From contig KE159796.1 of assembly GCA_000403475.2 (NCBI GenBank), forward strand, positions 777,736 through 841,735: a stretch of 64,000 bases of DNA, given 5' to 3'. The notes beneath the pieces were generated by a model, which worked only from the letters and a program-made list of their open reading frames with translations, was not told the origin of the DNA and ran no database searches. Below, piece by piece: positions 24,454 to 32,702 of this stretch; the first letter of the stretch is position 1, and the number at the start of each line of letters is the position of its first letter. Origin of the DNA: Lachnospiraceae bacterium MD308 (GTDB lineage: Bacteria; Bacillota; Clostridia; Lachnospirales; Lachnospiraceae). The position numbers were made by a program, and so were the translations under genes.

Positions 24454-25932
24454 ATGGAAGTAAGGATGTTACAGAAACCGGAACTTTTGCCGGCGCTGCA
24501 TCTTGTGTGGGAAGTGTTTGCAGAGGATGTGGCACCCTCCTACACGCCGGAAGGTGTGGCAGAGTTTCAAAAGTTTATAAAATACGACAATATGCGCGCT
24601 ATGTATGAGCGGAGAGAGGTTGTGTTTTTTGGTGCTTTTGAGGGCACTGAACTGTGCGGGATCATGGCGGTCAAATCAATAGGCCATATCTGCTTATTCT
24701 ATGTGAAAAACAATTGTCAGGGGAAAGGCGTGGGGAGGATGCTTTTTACGTCGGTTTATCATTTTTGCGCGAAGCAGCTTAGAGTTTCCAGGATAACTGT
24801 AAATGCTGCTCCTGAAGCGGCGGCAAAATACCAGCATATGGGGATGCGCCAGACGGAGGCGGAGCAGAATGTAAACGGGATGCGTTTTATCCCTATGGAA
24901 ATGTATGTGAGTCCTGCGGATATGCAGCCAATGCAGCAGCAAAAGAGCCATACAAGCTGGCTTGTGGGAGGTGTTATTGCGGCTGTCATAGGTGTTATGC
25001 TGGTTGCCGTGGGCGGAACATTTTTGATCAAAAATATGTATAAGCTGAACAGGCAGATCGCAGACGGCATCGACAGGAATGAAGAACAGTGGGATAACGA
25101 CGATCCTATGAATCCGGACAGTCCGTTATGGGATGAGCGGGATAAGTACGGCGATGATGGAGAAGTGCCGGGAGGTGAAGATACATCCGGTGCGTCAGGA
25201 GTGGCGGCAATTCCGGAATATATCGCAGCGAATCTGCCCTATGAGATCAAAGAGGATTCCTATACGTATACAGATGATGAAAAGCAGTCTATGCTGATTA
25301 GCTTTAATGTGCAGTACCCGATGCTTCAGGGGCTTGATACGGCTGTGCAGGATAAGATCAATGCGCAGATTAAAAAGTGCGCTATGACTACGGTGGACGA
25401 AATCTACAACAACCCAACTCAGGAGTTTAAGGAGAAGGTGTTAGAAACGACGAACCCAATCCTTGCCAGTGTTGTCAATTACAAGGTTACCTATGCCAGC
25501 GAACAGTTTATCAGTATTGTCTTTGAGGATATGGGAGCCAGAGGCAGCCAGGAGGATGCGTACCAACATCTGCGCACGCTGAATATTGGGCTTAAGGACG
25601 GAAAGGTATATACCGTTCAAGACATCGTTAATCTTGACGGAGTGTTCGTAGAGGAATGGCTTGATATCATGCGGGATGAGGCCGGAGATGTTAATTTCCT
25701 TGCAGAACTTGACGAGGAGTCTATGCTCAGTACGCTGGGCGGGAAGAGTATCGATGGCAACTACGTAGCGAATTTTTTCGTGGATAAGGACGGGGTCGAG
25801 ATTGGTTATGATTTGAATTATGTAAGCGGCGACCCGGCAGATCTTAAGTTCGCATGGGTGACGGCGCCCTTTACTTTCGAAGAGATAAAGCCTTACCAGA
25901 AGGATAAGGAGTTCTGGAAGTTTTTTAATTAA
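24454..25932 (+). CDS. GNAT acetyltransferase domain fused to a transmembrane helix and an extracytoplasmic RsiV/PdaC-like domain
   Basis: A 492-aa protein with an unusual layout. Residues 1-150 are a GNAT fold, with the acetyl-CoA loop QGKGVGR near residue 89 and a closing AAAKYQHMGM. Residues about 168-191 are one strongly hydrophobic helix (WLVGGVIAAVIGVMLVAVGG). A short acidic Gly/Asp linker follows, then about 240 residues predicted outside the cell. These have a mixed alpha/beta texture reminiscent of DUF4163/DUF3298 (RsiV, PdaC): QYPMLQGLDTAVQDKIN, and LNIGLKDGKVYTVQDIV. The start at 24454 follows AGAAGGAG; the preceding gene ends 17 bases before. The acetyl acceptor is unknown. The GNAT part is clear; the outer domain assignment is tentative. 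Confidence 0.7.
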   Translation: MEVRMLQKPELLPALHLVWEVFAEDVAPSYTPEGVAEFQKFIKYDNMRAMYERREVVFFGAFEGTELCGIMAVKSIGHICLFYVKNNCQGKGVGRMLFTSVYHFCAKQLRVSRITVNAAPEAAAKYQHMGMRQTEAEQNVNGMRFIPMEMYVSPADMQPMQQQKSHTSWLVGGVIAAVIGVMLVAVGGTFLIKNMYKLNRQIADGIDRNEEQWDNDDPMNPDSPLWDERDKYGDDGEVPGGEDTSGASGVAAIPEYIAANLPYEIKEDSYTYTDDEKQSMLISFNVQYPMLQGLDTAVQDKINAQIKKCAMTTVDEIYNNPTQEFKEKVLETTNPILASVVNYKVTYASEQFISIVFEDMGARGSQEDAYQHLRTLNIGLKDGKVYTVQDIVNLDGVFVEEWLDIMRDEAGDVNFLAELDEESMLSTLGGKSIDGNYVANFFVDKDGVEIGYDLNYVSGDPADLKFAWVTAPFTFEEIKPYQKDKEFWKFFN

Positions 25933-26011
25933 CGGGATGTGCCGGAGAGATATTCGGAAATAATATGGCAAATGGACTGAAAACAGCCGTAAAAATGTTG
26001 CAAAGTAACAA

Positions 26012-26040
26012 TTGACGAATAGTTAAATTTATGCGAAAAT
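26012..26040 (+). promoter_or_regulatory. candidate promoter of the NifU-like / GGGtGRT operon
   Basis: TTGACG (26012-26017) with a weak -10 GAAAAT (26035-26040), spacer 17. The leader is 75 bases. Other arrangements cannot be excluded in this AT-rich stretch. Confidence 0.35.
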
Positions 26041-26115
26041 ATTTTCATATGGTGTTAAAGAAGTAACAAACTTTACACGCAGAAAAAAATCAACATAGTT
26101 GAAAGGAGTTTTAAA

Positions 26116-26808
26116 ATGATTTATTCACATGAAGTAGAAATGATGTGTCCGGTAGCTCAGGGCGCGAATCACGGACCAGCTCCGATTCCGGAAGAGGCAA
26201 AATGGGTAAAGGCAAAAGAAGTGAAAGATATCTCCGGCCTGACACATGGTATCGGCTGGTGTGCTCCTCAGCAGGGGACATGTAAATTGACACTGAACGT
26301 TAAAGAAGGAATTATTCAGGAAGCTCTTGTAGAGACCATCGGATGTTCGGGAATGACGCACTCAGCAGCTATGGCATCTGAGATTCTCCCGGGAAAGACA
26401 ATCTTAGAGGCACTCAATACAGACCTTGTGTGTGATGCGATCAACACAGCTATGAGAGAGCTGTTCTTACAGATTGTATACGGAAGAACGCAGAGCGCAT
26501 TCTCAGAAGACGGACTTCCGATTGGTGCAGGTCTTGAAGACCTTGGTAAGGGACTCCGTTCACAGGTTGGTACGATGTACGGAACGTTGGCAAAAGGTCC
26601 TCGCTATCTCGAGATGGCAGAAGGGTATGTAACAGGCATCGCTCTGGACGATAAGGATGAGATTATTGGATATCAGTTTGTAAGCCTTGGGAAGTTCACG
26701 GACTTCATAAAAGCAGGCGACACCCCCAACGATGCATGGGAGAAAGCAAAAGGACAGTACGGACGCGTGGCAGACGCAGCAAAAATTATCGATCCAAGAA
26801 AAGAATAG
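26116..26808 (+). CDS. NifU-like iron-sulfur cluster scaffold-type protein
   Basis: A 230-aa protein of the group annotated as iron-sulfur cluster assembly scaffold, found beside GGGtGRT proteins in Clostridia. Visible cysteines suited to metal or cluster binding are in IGWCAPQQGTCKL and ETIGCSGMTHSA, the latter resembling the NifU/IscU CSG motif. AAAGGAG precedes the start, and codon use is that of a well-expressed gene. Only 28 bases separate it from the next gene. No IscS/SufS partner is nearby, so the role is open. Confidence 0.8.
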   Translation: MIYSHEVEMMCPVAQGANHGPAPIPEEAKWVKAKEVKDISGLTHGIGWCAPQQGTCKLTLNVKEGIIQEALVETIGCSGMTHSAAMASEILPGKTILEALNTDLVCDAINTAMRELFLQIVYGRTQSAFSEDGLPIGAGLEDLGKGLRSQVGTMYGTLAKGPRYLEMAEGYVTGIALDDKDEIIGYQFVSLGKFTDFIKAGDTPNDAWEKAKGQYGRVADAAKIIDPRKE

Positions 26809-26836
26809 CCGCAAAATAATTCAGGAGGACAAGTAA

Positions 26837-27847
26837 ATGGCTTTATTTGAATCATATGAAAGAAGAATTGATAAAATCAATGAAGTATTAGGAAGCTATG
26901 GCATTGCTTCCATTGAAGAAGCAGAAAAGATTACAAAGGATGCCGGGCTTGATGTATACAACCAGGTAAAAGGAATTCAGCCAATCTGTTTTGAAAATGC
27001 ATGTTGGGCATACACTGTAGGAGCAGCAATCGCAATCAAAAAAGGCTGTAAAACAGCAGCAGACGCAGCAGCGGCAATCGGAGAGGGGCTTCAGGCTTTC
27101 TGTATCCCGGGTTCTGTAGCTGACCAGCGTAAGGTTGGTCTTGGACACGGCAATCTCGGAAAGATGCTTCTTGAGGAGGAGACAGACTGTTTCGCATTCC
27201 TTGCAGGACATGAGTCGTTCGCAGCAGCAGAGGGTGCAATCGGTATCGCTGAGAAGGCAAACAAGGTTCGTAAAAAACCACTTCGTGTTATCCTTAATGG
27301 TCTTGGAAAAGACGCAGCGAAGATTATCTCCAGAATTAACGGATTTACATATGTTGAGACAGAGTATGACTATTTTACCGGCGAGTTAAAGGAAGTTCAG
27401 AGAACTCCTTATTCTGAGGGACTCCGCGCAAAGGTTAACTGCTACGGCGCGAATGACGTTCGCGAGGGTGTGGCGATCATGCACAAAGAGGGTGTAGACG
27501 TATCTATCACAGGTAACTCCACCAACCCGACACGTTTCCAGCACCCGGTTGCAGGTACATACAAGAAAGAATGTAACGAGCAGGGCAAAAAATACTTCTC
27601 CGTAGCATCCGGCGGCGGTACAGGACGTACTCTTCACCCGGATAATATGGCAGCCGGTCCGGCTTCCTATGGTATGACAGATACGTTAGGACGTATGCAC
27701 TCTGACGCTCAGTTTGCAGGTTCCTCTTCTGTACCGGCTCACGTAGAGATGATGGGACTGATCGGCGCAGGAAATAACCCGATGGTAGGTATGACTGTTG
27801 CGGTTGCAGTTTCCATTGAGGAAGCAGCGAAAGAAGGTAAATTTTAA
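26837..27847 (+). CDS. GGGtGRT protein (function unknown)
   Basis: A 336-aa soluble protein of a family named for its motif, here SGGGTGRTLHPDNMAA at about residues 256-271. Other conserved-looking parts are GIQPICFENACWAYTVGAA and GLGKDAAKIISRINGFTYVE. It has no signal peptide or membrane helix. The gene is co-transcribed with the NifU-like gene and ends before a strong hairpin. Family membership is certain from the motif; no biochemical role is established that I know of. Glycine-rich loops suggest nucleotide or anion binding, but that is inference. Confidence 0.88.
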   Translation: MALFESYERRIDKINEVLGSYGIASIEEAEKITKDAGLDVYNQVKGIQPICFENACWAYTVGAAIAIKKGCKTAADAAAAIGEGLQAFCIPGSVADQRKVGLGHGNLGKMLLEEETDCFAFLAGHESFAAAEGAIGIAEKANKVRKKPLRVILNGLGKDAAKIISRINGFTYVETEYDYFTGELKEVQRTPYSEGLRAKVNCYGANDVREGVAIMHKEGVDVSITGNSTNPTRFQHPVAGTYKKECNEQGKKYFSVASGGGTGRTLHPDNMAAGPASYGMTDTLGRMHSDAQFAGSSSVPAHVEMMGLIGAGNNPMVGMTVAVAVSIEEAAKEGKF

Positions 27848-27866
27848 GAAATAACGTAAAATAATG

Positions 27867-27906
27867 GGCTATCGCTGACGTGGGTTGTCGGCGGTAGCCT
27901 TAAATT
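27867..27906 (+). terminator. terminator after the GGGtGRT gene
   Basis: GGCTATCGCTGAC (27867-27879) pairs with GTCGGCGGTAGCC (27887-27899) using two G-U pairs, followed by TTAAATTT. Confidence 0.7.
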
Positions 27907-27935
27907 TGCCGTGTAGCTGATTTAGCCTTATGATA

Positions 27936-28169
27936 TCATAAGGAATTGCGATGCCGTTTGTGGAAATACCCGGCTAAGACAGAACATATTACAATTCCGA
28001 TGGCATAGGGAATAATATATAAAAAGGCCATGCTGGCCGGAGCGCTATATCCGGCATATCGGATACTCCATTGCATGTTGCAATAATTATATGCAACTGC
28101 GGCACACATAATATTTGATAGTAAAATAGCAAGAGCAGAAAAAAGATAGAATAAATGTTGGTTTTTCAT
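27936..28169 (-). CDS. small hypothetical membrane protein
   Basis: A 77-aa frame with two hydrophobic segments (LFYLFSALAILLSNIMCAAV and AFLYIIPYAIGIVICSVLAG) and a short basic tail. GAGGTGA stands 7 bases before the start on the minus strand, which supports real translation. I recognise no family. It lies in a mixed stretch beside a broken uracil-DNA glycosylase gene, so it may be accessory. Confidence 0.5.
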   Translation of the reverse strand: MKNQHLFYLFSALAILLSNIMCAAVAYNYCNMQWSIRYAGYSAPASMAFLYIIPYAIGIVICSVLAGYFHKRHRNSL

Positions 28170-28191
28170 TGATAGTCACCTCACAAATGAA

Positions 28192-28480
28192 TTAATTCAA
28201 TTTTTCCTTTATTGAACAAAAATCAGCCTGTGCTTCTGGATATTTCCGTTCATCCCGCAATAGAGCAGAAGGATGGTACACGGAAGTAAGCCATACATTT
28301 TTTCGGAAGATAAATGTTCCGTGTTCTTTCGTGATCCGGTAATCCGGGCGGATAATGCGCTGCGCGGCGATGCGGCCCAGACAGACGATAATCTTCGGAC
28401 GAAGGAGGAGCGTTTCGTATTTCAAATATGGCATGCATGCTTCCTGCTCCACCGGAAGTGGGGCACGGTTACCTGCTTGC
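28192..28480 (-). pseudogene. uracil-DNA glycosylase (family 4/5-like), C-terminal remnant
   Basis: The frame reads NRAPLPVEQEACMPYL, then RPKIIVCLGRIAAQRI, then TSVYHPSALLRDERKYPEAQ, which is the C-terminal half of bacterial Fe-S uracil-DNA glycosylases, including the late HPSALL active-site block. The N-terminal part with the GEAPG motif and first cluster cysteines is missing; the sequence upstream is AT-rich and unrelated. The gene is therefore a truncated relic. Confidence 0.75.
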
Positions 28481-28561
28481 TGCTTTTGACCAGTATAGCA
28501 TATAAGAGGAAAAATAACTATCACTTAAGTTGACTGATTGAAATTATTGAGATAAAATGGG

Positions 28562-28590
28562 TTGACAAGAGTCGCTTTTATTGTTATTAT
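28562..28590 (+). promoter_or_regulatory. promoter of the second ilvN - ilvC unit
   Basis: TTGACA (28562-28567) and TATTAT (28585-28590) with a 17-base spacer, 52 bases before ilvN. The short leader leaves no room for a T-box. Confidence 0.8.
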
Positions 28591-28642
28591 AAAAAAACAG
28601 AACGCACTCTGTTTTTGAAACTGATTAAGAAAGAGGTGCATT

Positions 28643-29140
28643 ATGCAAAGAGTTTTTTCACTTTTAGTTGACAATAATCCCGGTGTGTTAAGCCGTATCT
28701 CCGGCCTGTTCAGCCGCCGCGGCTACAATGTAGACAGTATCACGTCCGGCGTGACAGCGGACCCGCGGTTTACGAGGATCACGATTGTGGCAAGCGGAGA
28801 CGAGCTTATATTATCACAGATTGAGAAGCAGGTAAGAAAGCTTGAGGATGTACGGGAAATTAAGGTGCTGATTCCGGAGCTTTCCGTTCTCAGAGAATTT
28901 GTGATGGTAAAGATCAGGGCAAATGCGGAGCAGAGGGCAGAGGTTGTATCTGTGGCAGACATTTTCAGGGCGAAGATCGTGGATGTGGAGAAAGAATCTC
29001 TGATGATCGAGCTGACCGGGAACCAGTCCAAGGTTGATGCATTCCTGAAGCTTTTAGACGGATATGAGGTCTTAGAGCTTGCAAGGACCGGGCTTACCGG
29101 ATTGTCTAGAGGAAGCAAGAACGTTACTTATTTTGACTAG
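28643..29140 (+). CDS. ilvN: acetolactate synthase small subunit, second copy
   Basis: A 165-aa ACT-domain regulatory subunit: RVFSLLVDNNPGVLSRISGL at the N-terminus, SRRGYNVDSITSG, and the usual C-terminal activation domain. It is clearly diverged from the ilvN at 426. It precedes ilvC by 120 bases and has no ilvB beside it in this window. AAAGAGGTG precedes the start. It could regulate the same large subunit or another one. Confidence 0.93.
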   Translation: MQRVFSLLVDNNPGVLSRISGLFSRRGYNVDSITSGVTADPRFTRITIVASGDELILSQIEKQVRKLEDVREIKVLIPELSVLREFVMVKIRANAEQRAEVVSVADIFRAKIVDVEKESLMIELTGNQSKVDAFLKLLDGYEVLELARTGLTGLSRGSKNVTYFD

Positions 29141-29155
29141 CAAAGGCGGCATTAA

Positions 29156-30280
<1,125 letters not shown>

Positions 30281-30305
30281 TCGACAGGCAGAGAGCCGGT
30301 CAATG

Positions 30306-30364
30306 AAAAAGCCGGTTTCCAGCTCATCATGCTTGCATGAATAAGCTGGAAACCGGCTTTTTAT
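30306..30364 (+). terminator. strong terminator after ilvC
   Basis: AAAAAGCCGGTTTCCAGCT (30306-30324) is perfectly complementary to AGCTGGAAACCGGCTTTTT (30344-30362), a 19-bp stem ending in T residues. Confidence 0.92.
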
Positions 30365-30403
30365 TAGTTGGCGGCTACAACCGGATGAGTAAGCGCCTGT
30401 TTA

Positions 30404-30997
30404 CTATGAAGAAAACCAATAGATGGACTTCACTTTTCCGGATTTCAGCGTAAACATCATCGGCTCAAGTGGAGGCGTATCAACCAAAATCATATCGCCT
30501 TCATTAAAGACGTGTTTTTGGCCAAACTGTTTTTTTAGTTTCTGTAGAGCCTGTTTTTTAGACATGCCGACTTTTACACCGCATAAGGATGCTTTTTTAT
30601 TTTGGATGTCTATAAGGAATCCCCCAGAGTATTTATCGTAGCTGCGTTTTCCTTTCTCATCCGCTCCAAGAGTAATGCTTGTTTTTCCGCTTTTCCAGGT
30701 ATAAGAGTTGTAACTGTTATATTCATCACGTACCTTACGGATTTTATTTGCTTTGCCCCACTTTTTTTTCAAAGAGGTATAGGTCTTAGTGTAGTCCGGT
30801 TTCGTTTTGCCGTTGTAGTACCCCCATGCATTTCTTTTCAAATAATAAACTTTAAAAAGCGCAGCATCTTTCCCTTTATAGCGGACGGTTACTTTAACAG
30901 TCTTTGCTGCTGCATCTGCGACCTGAACAGGTGCAAGAGAGCCAAACAGGACCGCCAGGCAGAGTCCTAATGCCAGTATTTTTTTCATCTTTTTCAT
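30404..30997 (-). CDS. small secreted hypothetical protein, basic and tyrosine-rich
   Basis: A 197-aa exported protein. Residues 1-30 form a signal peptide (MKKMKKILALGLCLAVLFGS, cut probably after ADA). The mature part is basic and rich in Lys, Tyr and Gly, with a short Cys-containing stretch and a C-terminal basic segment ending YWFSS. I recognise no domain. The start at 30997 is used because AGGAG precedes it; a longer frame to 31036 has none. A promoter lies 45 bases upstream, and next to that is a run of ten G on the plus strand (ten C on this strand). Confidence 0.72.
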   Translation of the reverse strand: MKKMKKILALGLCLAVLFGSLAPVQVADAAAKTVKVTVRYKGKDAALFKVYYLKRNAWGYYNGKTKPDYTKTYTSLKKKWGKANKIRKVRDEYNSYNSYTWKSGKTSITLGADEKGKRSYDKYSGGFLIDIQNKKASLCGVKVGMSKKQALQKLKKQFGQKHVFNEGDMILVDTPPLEPMMFTLKSGKVKSIYWFSS

Positions 30998-31041
30998 ATT
31001 AACTTCTCCTTTCTGTGTATAAGATGAGTATTTCAATACAC

Positions 31042-31069
31042 ATTATAAACAATTGGAAAAAGAATGCAA
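31042..31069 (-). promoter_or_regulatory. promoter of the secreted protein gene
   Basis: On the minus strand TTGCAT (plus 31064-31069) and TATAAT (31042-31047), spacer 16. The ten-base C tract ends five bases upstream of the -35. Confidence 0.7.
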
Positions 31070-31074
31070 TACAC

Positions 31075-31084
31075 GGGGGGGGGG
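31075..31084. repeat. ten-base homopolymer (poly-G / poly-C)
   Basis: An uninterrupted run of ten G on the plus strand, between the divergent-side promoter of the secreted protein gene and the rpsT terminator. Such tracts mutate by slipped-strand mispairing. Confidence 0.9.
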
Positions 31085-31142
31085 TATTTCAAGTGTTTAA
31101 AGAAAATGGGACAGATTGGAGATTAGATACATAAATAACTGC

Positions 31143-31177
31143 AAAAAAACGACCACTGACGGTATGGTCGTTTTTTT
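31143..31177. terminator. terminator of rpsT
   Basis: AAAAAAACGACCA (31143-31155) pairs with TGGTCGTTTTTTT (31165-31177); the poly-A/poly-T arms allow function in both directions. Confidence 0.85.
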
Positions 31178-31198
31178 ACACTCATAATTTTATTCTAA

Positions 31199-31462
31199 TT
31201 AAGCAATCCCATTGACAGCTTTAGCCAGACGGGAAATCTTTCTGGAGCATGTGTTTTTGTGATAAACACCTTTGCTGCCTGCCTTATTGATCTCAGTGAT
31301 AGCGACTTTAAGAGCAGCTTTTGCAGCTTCTGCGTCTTTGTTAGCGATAGCTGCCTCTACTTTTTTAATGCAAGTCTTAACTTTAGATTTGATTGCTTTA
31401 TTTCTTGCAGCCTTTGTTTCGTTTACTAAGATTCTTTTCTTTGCAGATTTAATATTAGCCAA
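31199..31462 (-). CDS. rpsT: ribosomal protein S20
   Basis: S20, 87 aa: ANIKSAKKRILVNETKAARN, then a long basic helix and a conserved KNTCSRKISRLAK end. A TTG start at 31462 is chosen because the family begins MANIKSAKKR and GGAGG lies 8 bases before it; a GTG nine bases upstream overlaps that ribosome site. The gene is monocistronic, with a promoter at 31555-31583 and a leader that can fold into a strong hairpin. TTG starts are also used for S20 in other bacteria. Confidence 0.95.
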   Translation of the reverse strand: MANIKSAKKRILVNETKAARNKAIKSKVKTCIKKVEAAIANKDAEAAKAALKVAITEINKAGSKGVYHKNTCSRKISRLAKAVNGIA

Positions 31463-31509
31463 TTTGTCCACCTCCGATATATTATTTCGACTTTGTAATC
31501 GATGATCCG

Positions 31510-31542
31510 TTCGTTAGATCCGGACACGGACGTTCTAACGAA
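31510..31542 (-). promoter_or_regulatory. hairpin in the rpsT 5' leader
   Basis: TTCGTTAGATCCG and CGGACGTTCTAACGAA form a long imperfect stem with a short loop near the 5' end of the rpsT transcript. Possible protein-binding (autoregulatory) or stability element; inference only. Confidence 0.5.
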
Positions 31543-31554
31543 ACATACGAATTT

Positions 31555-31583
31555 ATTTTATTCCAGCTTCCTTGTTCTGTCAA
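31555..31583 (-). promoter_or_regulatory. promoter of rpsT
   Basis: On the minus strand TTGACA (plus 31578-31583) and TAAAAT (31555-31560), spacer 17. Confidence 0.82.
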
Positions 31584-31663
31584 TACATATTTTGTGAAAT
31601 ATTGTAAAAACTAGTGTATTGACACATTCACGAAATATGTAAATGAAACGAGAGGGCTTTTTG

Positions 31664-32638
31664 ATGATTGAAAAGTATAGCGTAAGGACGGACCTTGCAT
31701 TAGAGCAAAAAGAGAGATTTGAGTCGGACAATGTAGAGGTACAGGGAGTTGTGCTGGAAGAGGACTATGATGAGGAGCGGGAAATCCGGATTACTACAGT
31801 AAAGATTGAGACGGAAAACGGCGCGAAAACTATGGGAAAGCCAGTGGGAACCTACATTACAATGGAGGCTCCGAATATGACGGTTCCCGACGACGGCTAT
31901 CACGAGGAGATTTCTGTGGAGCTTTTAAAACATATGAAGCAGTTTGTGAATCTTAAAAAAGAAGACTACTCTGTTCTGGTGGTGGGACTTGGAAACCGGA
32001 AGGTGACGCCGGATGCTCTTGGCCCCTATGTGGTGGACAATTTGAATATTACCCGCCATATAGTAAAAGAATATGGAAAATATGCCATGGGAGAAGACAC
32101 GGCTCATTTAATCAGCGCTATAGTTCCAGGGGTCATGGGACAAACCGGCATGGAGACTGTGGAGATCATCCGCGGTATTGTCAACGAGACAAAACCGGAT
32201 ATTATTATTGCGATTGATGCGTTGGCAGCCAGAAGTTCAAGAAGGCTTAACAGTACAATTCAGATTGCGGATACGGGAATCAATCCGGGGTCCGGCGTGG
32301 GAAATCACCGCAACGCCATCACGCGGGAGACGGTAGGAGTTCCTGTTATAGCTATTGGGGTTCCTACGGTGGTAGACGCGGCTACGATTGTCAATGATAC
32401 GATGGAAAATCTTATTAACGCGCTGGAAAATTCCGAGACACTCCGCGGCGTAAGTGTGGTAATGCAAGGATACACTGCCGCTGAAAAGTACGAGCTTATC
32501 CGAGAGCTTATTTCCCCGCATTTGAACGGGCTCTTTGTCACGCCAAAAGATATAGATGAGACAGTAAAGCGGATAAGCTACACCATATCTGAATCATTGA
32601 ATATGCTTTTTTCAGAGGGACATGCACATAATCAATAG
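31664..32638 (+). CDS. gpr: germination protease (GPR)
   Basis: GPR, 324 aa, degrades small acid-soluble spore proteins at germination; made as a zymogen in the forespore. N-terminus YSVRTDLALEQKE contains the expected propeptide-type region; ALAARSSRRLNSTIQIADTG and PGSGVGNHR are family hallmarks. GAGAGGG precedes ATG 31664; the earlier in-frame ATG at 31643 lacks a site. spoIIP follows. Presence of this gene indicates a spore former. A sigma-G type promoter is expected, but I could not define one with confidence. Confidence 0.96.
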   Translation: MIEKYSVRTDLALEQKERFESDNVEVQGVVLEEDYDEEREIRITTVKIETENGAKTMGKPVGTYITMEAPNMTVPDDGYHEEISVELLKHMKQFVNLKKEDYSVLVVGLGNRKVTPDALGPYVVDNLNITRHIVKEYGKYAMGEDTAHLISAIVPGVMGQTGMETVEIIRGIVNETKPDIIIAIDALAARSSRRLNSTIQIADTGINPGSGVGNHRNAITRETVGVPVIAIGVPTVVDAATIVNDTMENLINALENSETLRGVSVVMQGYTAAEKYELIRELISPHLNGLFVTPKDIDETVKRISYTISESLNMLFSEGHAHNQ

Positions 32639-32702
32639 AAGTGCATCATATGATACTAAAGGTCAGAAGTGCATATCATTACTTTTAGTGTCAGGAGCGT
32701 GG

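Noticed and set aside
28595-28642. T-box or leucine/valine attenuator ahead of the second ilvN
   Set aside because: The leader from promoter to start is about 45 bases, too short for a T-box, and shows no regulatory hairpin or leader peptide.
31643-31663. Longer gpr start at 31643
   Set aside because: No ribosome site precedes it, while GAGAGGG fits ATG 31664 well and that gives the usual N-terminus.
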